From Nitratireductor luteus (lineage in GTDB: Bacteria; Pseudomonadota; Alphaproteobacteria; Rhizobiales; Rhizobiaceae), in contig NZ_JAOANW010000018.1 in assembly GCF_026162365.1 (NCBI RefSeq), positions 1 through 64,000 of the forward strand: a stretch of 64,000 nt of DNA, given 5' to 3'. Under the pieces are notes generated by a model that saw nothing but the letters and a program-made list of their open reading frames with translations, was not told the origin of the DNA and did no database searches. The translations under genes were made by a program, and so were the position numbers. Below, piece by piece: positions 18,081 to 26,738 of the stretch; the stretch's first letter is position 1, and each line of letters opens with the position of its first letter.

Positions 18081-18282
18081 TCGCGCGACCGTCGTCGCTG
18101 TCGAGATTGTCCATCATCAAATCGGCGAAAACAGGCATCAGGAAGCTGAGTATGGCGGCGGTGCGTATTATGGCGACGATGATCGCAGTGATGCCGAAGC
18201 CTGAGCCGCCAATGGCCAGCCAGGGCGGACTCGGGCACGGAAAGCCTGCGCGCTGGCAGTCGCGAGCGTCAAGCGAGTAAAG
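18081..18282. other. Short spacer after xthA
   Basis: About 200 bases before the hairpin. Frames on both strands are short. One minus-strand reading has hydrophobic stretches, but without a start signal or family it is not called. Confidence 0.35.
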
Positions 18283-18310
18283 AAGCCCGTCGCATTCCGG
18301 CGACGGGCTT
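18283..18310. terminator. Strong hairpin, probable terminator
   Basis: Perfect 11-bp stem AAGCCCGTCGC (18283-18293), loop ATTCCG, GCGACGGGCTT (18300-18310). The minus side ends in CTTCTTTACT and the plus side in CTTTGC, so the minus strand looks more like an intrinsic terminator. It lies between the NHEJ cluster and the convergent DUF883 gene and may serve both. Confidence 0.6.
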
Positions 18311-18507
18311 TGCATAGCCGTCTTCGTCGCGATTCAGGACGGGGAGCACTGCCGGCGCGGGCCGACATAGGGCTGGAACGTATTGTCGGAAACTCGATAG
18401 CGGGGTCTCTTGGGAGCACGGCGCCGGAATCCGTTGTCGCGCCCTGCCCACCGGCTGTGGTCATGCTGAAGGGAAGACCGCGCATGATCGGCCGCGACAG
18501 AATCCGG

Positions 18508-18837
18508 TCAATACCAGCGGCGGGAATTGCCGGAGAGCGCATGGCCGACGAAGAGGCCGATCAGGAAGCCGACAACGCCAGCCGCGGACAGCACGCTCGC
18601 CGCCGTGCCCGGGTTCTCCTTGATCGCTTCCGAGACTGCATGAGCCTGCTGGCGAGCCTGCTTGCCCGCTCCGCGAGCCCGGCGGGTTACCCTGTCGTAG
18701 GCACCCTCGGTCTCCTCGCGGAGGTCATCGCCACGCGCTGGCAGCAACTTCCCGATCTTCGCCACTTCCTTCTTCAGATCCGCGATCTGCTTCTCAAGGT
18801 CCTTGCGGACGTCTTCCACGTTGGGGCTATCTGCCAT
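18508..18837 (-). CDS. DUF883 (ElaB/YqjD-like) membrane-anchored protein
   Basis: 109 residues: a charged helical N-terminal part (VEDVRKDLEKQIADLKKEVA) likely to form a coiled coil, then a C-terminal transmembrane segment (AAGVVGFLIGLFVGHAL) preceded by IKENPGTAASVL, the conserved DUF883 pattern. In E. coli these proteins anchor ribosomes to the membrane in stationary phase; here only the family is claimed. The neighbour on the same strand is a 48-aa membrane protein, in a stress/signalling segment. Confidence 0.85.
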   Translation of the reverse strand: MADSPNVEDVRKDLEKQIADLKKEVAKIGKLLPARGDDLREETEGAYDRVTRRARGAGKQARQQAHAVSEAIKENPGTAASVLSAAGVVGFLIGLFVGHALSGNSRRWY

Positions 18838-18898
18838 GGATGTCTCCTGATAATGCGAGTGGGTTCAGCGTCAGCTCGCCGGGTCCCTTTAGGCACAT

Positions 18899-19045
18899 TC
18901 AGTTTTCCTGAACGGAGATGCCGGTTTCGTCGATGTGGAGTTCGACGCCCGATGGTTTGGACTCTTCTCGAAAAATATAGATCGCAAGGCCGACTGCGAC
19001 GATCGCAAGCACACCGATAATCAGGTAAAGCTGGTTCTGCTTCAT
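18899..19045 (-). CDS. Small membrane protein, 48 aa
   Basis: ATG at 19045 gives MKQNQLYLIIGVLAIVAVG, one clear transmembrane helix (residues 6-24), then a polar tail with FREESKPSGVELHID and ETGISVQEN before the stop. The layout (short N-terminus, helix, conserved-looking acidic tail ending in GISVQEN) is like small proteins seen in other rhizobia, but I know no function. The upstream spacing has only a weak GGTGG ribosome site. It is 61 bases upstream of the DUF883 gene on the same strand and may share its transcript. Confidence 0.7.
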   Translation of the reverse strand: MKQNQLYLIIGVLAIVAVGLAIYIFREESKPSGVELHIDETGISVQEN

Positions 19046-19108
19046 GCAACGCCACCGCTGGAGAGAAAGTTCCGATTAACCGCCGTCGCGCTTCGCCGGC
19101 GGCAACGG

Positions 19109-19168
19109 CGTCTTATCGTTTTGCTTCTGGGCGGAGGCGGATGGTGCGGTCGTGGACGCTGGTACTAG
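19109..19168 (+). pseudogene. Remnant of a tiny glycine/tryptophan-tailed membrane protein
   Basis: The last 19 codons read RLIVLLLGGGGWCGRGRWY and stop, almost the same as the C-terminus of the 27-aa protein at 24800-24883 (VILLGGGWFGRGRWY). No good start or ribosome site precedes it, and the upstream frame is arginine-rich, so the 5' end seems decayed. It overlaps the end of the convergent kinase gene by 4 bases. Confidence 0.5.
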
Positions 19169-20265
19169 GCCGCGTGGGGCAGCCGAAAACTTATCATTCC
19201 GTGGGTGATCGACACGGTCGTGCCGCCCGACCCCATCGAGATATTCACGCGACCTTCAAGCTGTTTGGCGAGCGCCTCGACGATGCCTGTGCCCAGTCCG
19301 GGACTTGCCTTGTCCGTCGTACCCTCTGATTTCCCGATCCCATTGTCGGAGACTGTAAGCCGCCAGCCTGACTCGGTGACCTCATAGGTGACGACGATCA
19401 GGCCGGCGGCCGTATCTGCTACAAACGCATGTTTGAGGGCGTTGATCACCAACTCCGTCACAACGAGGCCGATGCTGACAGCCGCCGCGGACGGTACTCT
19501 GGCCTCGTCCGCCTGAGCCCTGATCGAAATCGGACGGCTAACGCCGATCAACGAGGCAGCCAGCGTCTCGCAAAGCCGCGACAAATAAGGGCCGAGTTCG
19601 ATCTGTTCTCCATGTCGCGCGATGGCGAGTTGCTGTTGCATGGCCGCAACCGACATGATCCGCTGATGGGTATCCTTGAGATATAACCGCGCCTCCTCCG
19701 ACTGCACCGCACGCGCCTTCATGAGAAGGATGCTCGCGATGATCTGAAGGCTGTTGGCGATACGGTGCTGCATCTCCTCAAGAAGTGTCTCCTTCTGATG
19801 CAGCAGTTCCGCAGTCTGCCTTTCGCCGGCGCGGCGCTCGCTGATGTCCTCGATCGTCAGAAGCACCAGCGCGCGGTCGTTGCGCTCGTGGAACAGCTTG
19901 CGCGCATTCAGCTGCATCGTACGCCGCCCGATCCCGGGAACGTCTGCCTCGACTTCGCAAACGTCCATCGGCAGGACATTGGCCAAAAGGAATCTCAGTT
20001 CGGGGATGTTCCACCGGCCACCGCCCAACGCGTAGAAAGGTCGACCCTGAACCTCGCGCCGGCTGACTTTGAACATGCGGCGGAAGGAGCGATTTGCGGT
20101 GACGATGCGCAGTTCCTCGTCGAGAACCAGCAGGGGTTCGCGGATCGTTTCCACGATTGCCTCAGCCAGGGCGCGCGCTTCATCAAACTTCGGGATATAC
20201 CGATTGGCGGGCGCCACCAGTTTGTGTGCCCGGAATGGAGGCACAGGCTGGAATTGCGTTCTCAT
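19165..20265 (-). CDS. PAS-HisKA_2 sensor histidine kinase
   Basis: 366 residues from ATG 20265, chosen over the ATG nine codons upstream because GGAG precedes it. A PAS domain (about 35-145, EPLLVLDEELRIVTANRSF) leads to a HisKA_2 dimerisation helix (LLEEMQHRIANSLQIIASIL, phospho-acceptor His) and an HATPase domain with N box ELVINALKHAF and G box DNGIG. No membrane segment is present, so it senses inside the cell. This kinase type often feeds the general stress pathway in Alphaproteobacteria. The Crp-type gene lies upstream on the same strand. Confidence 0.88.
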   Translation of the reverse strand: MRTQFQPVPPFRAHKLVAPANRYIPKFDEARALAEAIVETIREPLLVLDEELRIVTANRSFRRMFKVSRREVQGRPFYALGGGRWNIPELRFLLANVLPMDVCEVEADVPGIGRRTMQLNARKLFHERNDRALVLLTIEDISERRAGERQTAELLHQKETLLEEMQHRIANSLQIIASILLMKARAVQSEEARLYLKDTHQRIMSVAAMQQQLAIARHGEQIELGPYLSRLCETLAASLIGVSRPISIRAQADEARVPSAAAVSIGLVVTELVINALKHAFVADTAAGLIVVTYEVTESGWRLTVSDNGIGKSEGTTDKASPGLGTGIVEALAKQLEGRVNISMGSGGTTVSITHGMISFRLPHAA

Positions 20266-20432
20266 GTCAGCTCTCCTGCAGCAGGCGCCCAAATTCGTAC
20301 CCTGTCAGGCGAGCAGGGGATGAATATCCCGCAATCAGACATTCCGAAGGAGGAACTATCCATAGCTATAGTGTTACGCTCATGCCGGGATGACGGCTGT
20401 GCAGAATTGACCACATCGCGAGTATACGGAGT

Positions 20433-21104
20433 TCAGGATTCGATGTGCGGCTGGTCGTGCAGGACGGCGTTGAGCAGCGAACTGTGGACTTCGATCCCAC
20501 CATTGTAGGAGATAAAGCCCAGCTTGCGGAACTTGTTCATGAAGAAGCTCACGCGCGCCCGCGTTGTTCCGATCATCTGCGCAAGCGTCTCCTGGCTGAT
20601 CTTCGCGATCATGGGCTCCGGCTGTTCGTCCTTGCCGAAATTCGCCAGCAGCAGGAGCAGCCGGGCAAGGCGCTTCTCGCTCGAGTTGAACAACTGATCG
20701 ACGAGGTCCGCTTCGACGCGAACGGCCCGGCTCAGAAGATGGGCGATGAACAGTTCGGAGAATGCCGGCTCCTCGTGGATCACGCGGAGGATCGCTGTCT
20801 TGTCCAGTCGCGAGATGACAGCATCGGTGATGGCCTCGACCGTCGAGAAACGTTTTACCTGTCCAGCCAGGCATCCCTCGCCGAAGAACTCGTTCCTCCC
20901 CAGCATGGCGACGACGGCTTCCTTGCCTTGTTCCGAAACGACCGTGACCTTGACCTTGCCCTTCTGGATATAGAAGACCGCATCCGCCGGGTCGCCCTGC
21001 GAGAAGACGATCTGGCCTTTGTCGTAGTTGCCGATGCTCCTGCCCTTGCCGACACGGGCGAGAAAGGTTTTGGGATCGAATGTCGGCTGGCGTTTTGTGG
21101 TCAT
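20433..21104 (-). CDS. Crp/Fnr-family transcriptional regulator
   Basis: 223 residues from ATG 21104 (MTTKRQPTFDPKTFLARVGK), preceded by GGAAGGGG; the longer open frame upstream is not used. An N-terminal cyclic-nucleotide-binding-like beta roll (IVFSQGDPADAVFYIQKGKV, GRNEFFGEGCLAG) is joined to a C-terminal winged helix (ISQETLAQMIGTTRARVSFF). The cysteine set for an FNR iron-sulphur cluster is absent. This subgroup is common in rhizobia near stress kinases. Its gene is 167 bases upstream of the PAS kinase, same strand, and divergent from the desaturase gene. Confidence 0.87.
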   Translation of the reverse strand: MTTKRQPTFDPKTFLARVGKGRSIGNYDKGQIVFSQGDPADAVFYIQKGKVKVTVVSEQGKEAVVAMLGRNEFFGEGCLAGQVKRFSTVEAITDAVISRLDKTAILRVIHEEPAFSELFIAHLLSRAVRVEADLVDQLFNSSEKRLARLLLLLANFGKDEQPEPMIAKISQETLAQMIGTTRARVSFFMNKFRKLGFISYNGGIEVHSSLLNAVLHDQPHIES

Positions 21105-21511
21105 GGCGCCCCTTCCAGTACCAGGTCTCTCGACAGCCCTAGCATAGAGGTGGAGCGGGCCGGAAGTATAGCATAATGGATTGTGCAGACGGACCCGGAG
21201 AATAAGGACACTAACGGGGCATGCGCCGCATTCCCCTAGCCCGCACCAGGTTCGCAAGAGTGTTCAAAATTGCTCAGACGCCGCCCGCGATCGTGTCTAG
21301 CATTCGAAATTCCGGGCAGCCGCGATTTCGCCTGTTCGTTACCATCGACCTTCCGGCGTTCATCGGCCAGCATTCAGGTGACGTCGGAGGATGTTCCGGT
21401 CGAGCCTCGGTTCGACGGAACGGTTGCAACATCACATTCCACGCTTCGGCATACGGTCCCGTTTTGGCCCGAACCATGATCTGCGTGCCGAGCCTGATCG
21501 AGAGGCTGCGC
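21105..21511. other. Divergent promoter region between the Crp/Fnr regulator and desaturase genes
   Basis: About 400 bases. The desaturase frame is open back to 21221 but lacks coding character there. Promoters for both genes should lie here. No FNR-type TTGAT-N4-ATCAA site was seen. Confidence 0.4.
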
Positions 21512-22537
21512 ATGCCTGAACGACGCTCGAACGCCAACAACACGCCCGATTCTCGCACATTGATACGAGACCTTGCCCCATACCGGGAGCCGAGCAGCGC
21601 GCGCAGCGTGTTCGAGCTGGTAATTACGGCCGTGCCGTTCGTGCTGCTGTGGGTTTTGATGTGGGCCGCATTGGACGCTGGTTACTGGATCGGTTTGGCT
21701 TTCGCCGTTCCGGCGGCAGGCTTTCTCGTTCGTCTCTTCCTGATCCAGCATGATTGCGGCCACGGTTCATTCTTCCGTCATCGTTTCACGAATGATTGGG
21801 TCGGGCGCGCCATCAGCGTTGTGACGCTGACGCCTTACGACTATTGGCGGCGGGCCCACGCACTCCACCATGCGAGCTCGGGCAATCTCGACCGTCGCGG
21901 CATTGGCGATATCGACACGCTTACCGTTGATGAGTTTCGGGCGCGGACGCCATGGCGCCAGCTCCTTTACCGCCTGTACCGGCATCCGATAGTAATGTTT
22001 GGCTTGGGGCCGGCCTATCTGTTCATCCTGCGCCACCGGTTGCCGATGGGGCTGATGCGCAACGGTTGGGGGCCCTGGGCAAGTGCGATGGCGACGAACG
22101 CGGCGATCGCGATCCTGGTCGCCGCGATCATCTGGCTGGTGGGCTTGGGTCCATTCCTGCTCGTGCAGCTGCCGATCACGCTTCTCGCTGCCTCGATTGG
22201 CGTCTGGCTATTCTATGTCCAGCATCAGTTCGAGGATACGCTCTGGGAGCATGAAGAGGGCTGGAGCTTCCACGAGGCAGCGCTACACGGCAGCTCGCAC
22301 TATGATCTGCCGGGCGTTCTGCGCTGGTTCACTGCCAATATCGGGGTGCATCACGTGCATCATCTGTCGAGCCGGATTCCGTACTATCGCCTGCCGGAGG
22401 CGCTGCGGGACCGCCCCGAGCTTCGCAATGTCGGCCGCCTCACCCTGCTTCAAAGCCTGAAGGCCGTGCGGCTCGTGCTTTGGGACGAGGAGAACCGACG
22501 CCTGATCTCCTTCGCGGAGGCGCGCAAATTTGCCTAG
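21512..22537 (+). CDS. Fatty acid desaturase
   Basis: About 341 residues if read from ATG 21512 (GAGAGG upstream); an in-frame ATG at 21476 is possible. All three histidine boxes of acyl-lipid desaturases are present: HDCGH in FLIQHDCGHGSFFRHR, HALHHAS, and HVHHL in TANIGVHHVHHLSSR. Four hydrophobic segments surround them. The enzyme introduces double bases into membrane acyl chains using a di-iron centre; the DesA/delta-12-like group is likely. It lies near a cyclopropane fatty acid synthase gene, pointing to membrane-lipid adaptation. Confidence 0.85.
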   Translation: MPERRSNANNTPDSRTLIRDLAPYREPSSARSVFELVITAVPFVLLWVLMWAALDAGYWIGLAFAVPAAGFLVRLFLIQHDCGHGSFFRHRFTNDWVGRAISVVTLTPYDYWRRAHALHHASSGNLDRRGIGDIDTLTVDEFRARTPWRQLLYRLYRHPIVMFGLGPAYLFILRHRLPMGLMRNGWGPWASAMATNAAIAILVAAIIWLVGLGPFLLVQLPITLLAASIGVWLFYVQHQFEDTLWEHEEGWSFHEAALHGSSHYDLPGVLRWFTANIGVHHVHHLSSRIPYYRLPEALRDRPELRNVGRLTLLQSLKAVRLVLWDEENRRLISFAEARKFA

Positions 22538-22538
22538 C

Positions 22539-22554
22539 CGAGTTCCGGAACTCG
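22539..22554. other. 16-bp perfect palindrome after the desaturase stop
   Basis: CGAGTTCCGGAACTCG begins 2 bases after the stop codon. It is a perfect palindrome without a loop or T tract, so a protein-binding site or weak hairpin is possible. Not a convincing intrinsic terminator. Confidence 0.35.
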
Positions 22555-22647
22555 CTGCAACCGAAAGCGCATATGGACGAAAATATCAGCCTACTTTCTG
22601 GAGGTTAAGGTCGTTTATCGTGTAGCCGGGACCGATGAGGGTTGGCG

Positions 22648-22776
22648 ATGGTGCAAACTGCGATTGTGGGTAATGACACGATCGAACAAGAGCTTATAAG
22701 CCGTTCCGTCGATATCGGGAGCGCCGTCGCGGCGACCATGGACGACGACGGGGCAATCACGATTTACATTCGCTGA
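22648..22776 (+). CDS. Possible 42-aa protein of unknown function
   Basis: ATG 22648 with GAGGG at about 22637-22641 begins a 42-codon frame: MVQTAIVGNDTIEQELISRS, then VDIGSAVAATMDDDGAITIY and a stop. The composition is balanced and unlike the arginine-rich shadows nearby, but it is short, unrecognised and next to transposase debris. Confidence 0.3.
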   Translation: MVQTAIVGNDTIEQELISRSVDIGSAVAATMDDDGAITIYIR

Positions 22777-22914
22777 TGCCGAGGCCCGAGGGCGCTGATT
22801 GGACAGCATTCCTCGCCAGGACGTAACCAAAACTGACTGCGGCCTTCCAGATACTTATGGGCGCCCCAGCAGCGCCTTGACCGTTTCGCGCCGCGCATCG
22901 CCACCGCAGGCTGG

Positions 22915-23370
22915 ATGATAGCGTCGGCCGCCGGCTCCAAGGGGGCAGCCGCACGCTCGTGTTGTTCCCGCATCCTGCCATGTCCAGGCCGCGACGGCGC
23001 GGGCGCGCTCTTGCAAGCCTTGCAGCGGCCGTTCCCGGTCATCCGCAGGTCATTGCCGATACCGGATACCGGCTATCAGGGCCCGCGTGTGGCGGCAGCC
23101 ATCTCCATCGCTGTCGAGATCGTGAACCGAAAGCCCGATCAGATCGGTTTCGGCGTCCGGCCGAGACGGTGGGTAGTGGAGCGCTTCTTCACATGGATCA
23201 GCCGCAACCGCGGACTATGGAAGGACGCAGAGGCGACCATCGAATCCGCAACCACCTTCCCCTGTGCAGCAGCCGTCATGATCCTCGTCAGGCGCGTCGC
23301 GCGCCACTCACGAGCAGTTTCGGTGCGGACTGTTAGGTCGGCAAAGCTGATTGCAACGCGATTTTCGTAG
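22915..23370 (+). mobile_element. IS5-family transposase remnant
   Basis: The C-terminal part of a DDE transposase is readable: DTGYQGPRV, GVRPRRWVVERFFTWISRNR and GLWKDAEATIESAT, the conserved YREK-like region of IS5-type enzymes, followed by AAAVMILVRRVAR. The N-terminal half is missing or frame-shifted (a second frame carries VIADTGYR). No terminal inverted repeats were identified, so the ends are approximate. Confidence 0.7.
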
Positions 23371-23383
23371 CATCCTCCGCTCT

Positions 23384-24616
23384 TTACTCGGCCGCCCGCG
23401 GGTGTCGGCGCGTCGCCGGCATGTGCTCTCGCTCCCAATCCACCATGTAATCACGCGTTAGCGGAACAATGTCAGATTGCTTGGCAAGCTGTACCTGGAA
23501 AACCATCATGGAGCGAAAGCGGAATCCGATCTCGCACAAGACGAGATAGAACTCCCACATGCGGCAGAACCGTTCGTCGTAGAGCGCCGCAACGCGCTGC
23601 CAATTGGCCATAAAGCGCCTGCGCCAGTGACGGAGAGTTTCCGCGTAGTGAAGACGGAGGATCTCGACGTCGGTGACGATCAGGCCCGAGCGCTCAACGG
23701 CTGAGCAGACTTCGGACAAGGATGCCAGGTCGGCACCCGGAAAGATGTATTTGCGGATGAACGGGTTTATCGGGGCCGGCGCATCCGAAAATCCGATCGC
23801 ATGCAGCAGCGCAACACCATCTTCCCTGAGCAGGTCGTTGAGTTTAGCAAAGAACTCATCATAGTTCTTCTTGCCCACGTGCTCGAACATGCCGACCGAT
23901 ACGATGCGGTCATACGTGCCAGTCACTTGGCGATAGTCGCGCAGTTGAAAGCGGGCTTGATCAGCAAGGCCGGCTGCCGCCGCCCGCGCCTCGGATATTT
24001 TGTGCTGCTCGACGCTCAGTGTGACGCCAGTAACGTCAGCGTCCGTTTCTTCGGCCAGATACAAGCCCAGCCCTCCCCAACCTGAGCCGATATCCAGTAT
24101 GTTGAGGCCCGGCCGGTCGAGCAGCAGCTTTGCCGCGATATGGCGCTTCTTGTTCTCCTGTGCCGTTTCCAGGCTGTCGCTGGCATTGATGAAATAGGCG
24201 CAGGAATACTGACGGTCGCTGTCGAGGAAGAGATTATAGAGTTGGTCCGATAGATCGTAGTGATGCGCGACATTGCGGCGCGCCCGATCGATCGGATTGT
24301 ACTGCTTGAGCCGTCGCATCATACGCGACAGCAATGAGAACCACGGAATTTTATCGAAATTTTGGAGGTTTCGTGCAGCAATTTCAAGGAGATCGTAGAG
24401 CGTCCCGTCCTCGACGGTCAGCAGGCCGTCCATGTAGGCTTCGCCGATCGAGAGTTCCGGATTCAGGGCAAGCGTGTAGTCAAGATGGCGAGCGCGCAGC
24501 CGAACGGTACAGTGGGGCGGGGAGCCATCGCCATACACGTGAGTTCTTCCCGCACCGTCGATCAACCGCAGGCTGCCAGTGCGGATGGAAGATTTGAGGA
24601 TGACGGGAAACAGCAT
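23384..24616 (-). CDS. Cyclopropane-fatty-acyl-phospholipid synthase family protein
   Basis: 410 residues from ATG 24616, preceded by GGAGG; the open frame extends 42 codons further without a ribosome site. The N-terminal region (SIGEAYMDGLLTVEDG) and the methyltransferase core are both present: ARRNVAHHYDLSDQLYNLFL, motif I LNILDIGSGWGGLGLYLAEE, VTLSVEQ and SVGMFEHVGKKNY. CFA synthases add a methylene from SAM to unsaturated acyl chains in the membrane. It converges with the IS5 remnant and sits near the desaturase, so the two may act on the same lipids. Confidence 0.9.
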   Translation of the reverse strand: MLFPVILKSSIRTGSLRLIDGAGRTHVYGDGSPPHCTVRLRARHLDYTLALNPELSIGEAYMDGLLTVEDGTLYDLLEIAARNLQNFDKIPWFSLLSRMMRRLKQYNPIDRARRNVAHHYDLSDQLYNLFLDSDRQYSCAYFINASDSLETAQENKKRHIAAKLLLDRPGLNILDIGSGWGGLGLYLAEETDADVTGVTLSVEQHKISEARAAAAGLADQARFQLRDYRQVTGTYDRIVSVGMFEHVGKKNYDEFFAKLNDLLREDGVALLHAIGFSDAPAPINPFIRKYIFPGADLASLSEVCSAVERSGLIVTDVEILRLHYAETLRHWRRRFMANWQRVAALYDERFCRMWEFYLVLCEIGFRFRSMMVFQVQLAKQSDIVPLTRDYMVDWEREHMPATRRHPRAAE

Positions 24617-24799
24617 GTGGCGGTCCTCCAGATTGATCGCTATTTTAGCGCGATCGCGTGCGGCGGAAAGTCGAATGTCCTGCGAAGCAAATTCAGCACG
24701 CAGCATTTGTTGATGTCCCGAACAAAAGAGGCCGTCGACCATTAACCCAAGTTGGAGTGCGGCCGCGCAAGGCGCAACGTCGACTCCCAGGAGATACCT

Positions 24800-24883
24800 A
24801 TGGACATCACCACGCTTCTTATCATCGTGCTTATTGTCATTCTGCTTGGCGGCGGCTGGTTTGGCCGCGGCCGCTGGTACTGA
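24800..24883 (+). CDS. 27-aa membrane peptide (GGGWFGRGRWY tail)
   Basis: A very short gene: ATG 24800 with AGGAG at 24789-24793, encoding MDITTLLIIVLIVILLGGGW and then FGRGRWY and stop. A single hydrophobic helix and the glycine-tryptophan-arginine tail fit the tiny membrane proteins that are widespread in rhizobia. The strong ribosome site and a second, decayed copy of the same tail at 19109-19168 support it as a real gene. Function unknown. Confidence 0.7.
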   Translation: MDITTLLIIVLIVILLGGGWFGRGRWY

Positions 24884-24893
24884 GCAACTCTAA

Positions 24894-25019
24894 CAGAAGA
24901 CCGGAAATATTCGGGCTGTTCAGCTTTTGCTCGGACACACGAAACTCGATAACACTGTGCGCTATCTCGGCATCGAGGCCGATGGCGCGCTGGCGATCTC
25001 CGAGCAGAGCGATCTCTAG
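24894..25019 (+). pseudogene. Tyrosine recombinase (integrase) C-terminal fragment
   Basis: A 41-codon frame reads KTGNIRAVQLLLGHTKLDNT, then VRYLGIEADGALAISEQSDL and stop. This is the C-terminal catalytic part of a tyrosine recombinase: the LLGHTKLDNT histidine motif and the VRYLG nucleophile tyrosine. Upstream residues are absent, and the 27-aa gene lies only 10 bases before it. It marks a lost mobile element. Confidence 0.7.
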
Positions 25020-25325
25020 TCCCAGCAGGAACGGCGCACCTGTGCGCCCTTCCTTACCCGAACCGGTCATTGCCGCTGCACGGCGGCAACGACGCGAAGG
25101 GGTGGGAGCGGTCGTTCGTTTCAGGCATTAGTCAGAACAGTAGTCGCGCTGCCTGTCGCCGCCAGCGCGATCTTATTTTGCTGACATCCGTGCCGGATCA
25201 GCGACCACGTTACCATCTCCGCCACACGATTTGTGCTGACGGTCCGCCCGTGCGAGGGTGTCTGCTTCCGTCGGCCCTATAATGCCGATATACGATTGAC
25301 CCGATATCCGGATCACATTCCAAGT
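25020..25325. other. Spacer between integrase debris and the PAS kinase
   Basis: About 300 bases with no supported gene; frames are short. Probably the tail of the former mobile element plus the kinase promoter, but no repeat or att site was recognised. Confidence 0.4.
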
Positions 25326-26380
25326 ATGCCGAAAAAGATAGTCGACAAGTCCGAAGGGCAAAAGGCTGCCGAAGCCAATGTCGAAAGCTTTCGGGACGAA
25401 CGTGGCCCGTTCGTCGTCGCCGCCCAAGAAACACGGATGGCAATGGTTTTCACGGACACGAAAGAACCCGGCCATCCGATCATCTTCGCCAATGACGCCT
25501 TTCTCTCCCTGACCGGATACGCCAGGGAAGAAGTGCTCGGCCAGGACTTCAATTTTCTGATGCAGCGCGGCGCAGATGCCGCGGCCCTGGCGAAGATCGA
25601 GAGCGAATTCAAGAGGCATTCGGAGGGCGGCGCGGAAATCCAATACCGCGCAAGGATGGCAGTGTTTTCTGGGCCGTCCTCTTCATTAGCCCGGTTCGCG
25701 ATGAGAACGAAGACATCGTTCAGTATTTCGCCTCCTTCGTCGATGTCACGAGACACAAGGAGGAGCAGACCGAATCCAAGATGCTCATTGACGAGTTGAA
25801 CCACCGCGTAAAGAATACGCTTGCGACGGTGCAGTCGATCGTCTGGCAGGCATCGCGAACGAACTCCGATCCCCAGGTCATCCGGGAAGCAATTGAGACC
25901 CGTCTATTCGCGCTTTCCCGGTCGCACGATCTACTGACCCGGGAAAACTGGGGAAGCGCAGGTCTGGTGGACGTGCTCAACGACGCCCTCGAGCCGTTCG
26001 GAATCGCGGACGGCCGCGCGGAGCGCGTTACGATCAAGGGCGAGAACATCCGCTTCCCGCCGAAAGGCGCCTTGGCGCTTGGGATCGCGTTCAACGAACT
26101 TGCAACCAATGCCGTGAAATACGGCGCATTCTCCAATGCTGCCGGCTCAATCCATATCGGGTGGAAGGTCGAACCGGGAACGAATGGACCCCGGTTGTCC
26201 CTGATATGGCGGGAGAAAGATTGCCCGCCGGTCGCGCCGCCCATACGCAAAGGGTTCGGCTCTCGCGTGATCGAGCGCGGCCTGGCTCACGAACTAGAGG
26301 GCGTCGTGCATCTCGACTACCGTAAGGAACGATTGGTCTGCACCATGGACATTCCCGCTCCGGGACCGCGCAATGGATGA
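25326..26380 (+). pseudogene. PAS-HWE histidine kinase with a single-base frameshift
   Basis: The N-terminal part from ATG 25326 is a PAS/LOV-like domain (PIIFANDAFLSLTGYAREEV, LGQDFNFLMQRGAD). At about 25650 the frame breaks: TACCGCGCAAGG lacks one base compared with the expected YRRKDGS. The next frame continues KDGSVFWAVLFISPVRDENE and FASFVDVTRHKEEQTESKM and runs into the HWE kinase (LIDELNHRVKNTLATVQSIV, AFNELATNAVKYG, WREKD). One missing base, real or a sequencing error, would restore about 351 residues. The LOV cysteine is replaced (GQDFNFL instead of GxNCRFL), so photosensing is unlikely. It overlaps the following receiver gene by 8 bases. Confidence 0.75.
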
Positions 26381-26738
26381 TTTGCTCTCCGGCCGCCGCG
26401 TCCTCGTCATTGAGGATGAAATGCTGATCGTCCTGATGATCGAAGACATGCTGGCCGACCTCGGCTGCGAGTCCGTGACCGCCGCCGCCACGATTGATAA
26501 AGCCCTCGCGTCGATCGAAGAGCATGTCTTCGACGCGGCGATGCTGGACATGAACCTGAATGGCGACGACAGTCTCAAGGTAGCCGACGCGCTGACCGCA
26601 CGCGGCCTGCCGTTCGTCTACTGCACCGGCAACAACGGCCATGGCATGAGGGTAGGTTCCGCCAACATCCCGGTTCTTCGCAAGCCGTTCAGCTTCGAGG
26701 AATTGACCGCCATCCTCACGCGCCTTCTTTCTCGCTGA
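26373..26738 (+). CDS. Single-domain response regulator
   Basis: 121 residues with only a receiver domain: acidic pocket VLVIEDEMLIV, phospho-acceptor in AAMLDMNLNGD, a switch Thr in VYCTGNNG and the conserved Lys in VLRKPFSFEEL. There is no output domain, so it acts as a phosphate sink or an adaptor. It overlaps the end of the HWE kinase frame by 8 bases and is its likely partner; if the kinase is truly broken, the receiver may be orphaned. Confidence 0.85.
   Translation: MDDLLSGRRVLVIEDEMLIVLMIEDMLADLGCESVTAAATIDKALASIEEHVFDAAMLDMNLNGDDSLKVADALTARGLPFVYCTGNNGHGMRVGSANIPVLRKPFSFEELTAILTRLLSR

Noticed and set aside
22539-22554. Palindrome after the desaturase considered as an intrinsic terminator
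   Set aside because: No loop and no T tract follow it; it is recorded only as a palindrome.
25326-25650. PAS domain considered as a LOV blue-light sensor
   Set aside because: The adduct-forming cysteine of GxNCRFLQ is replaced by Phe, so it is described only as PAS/LOV-like.
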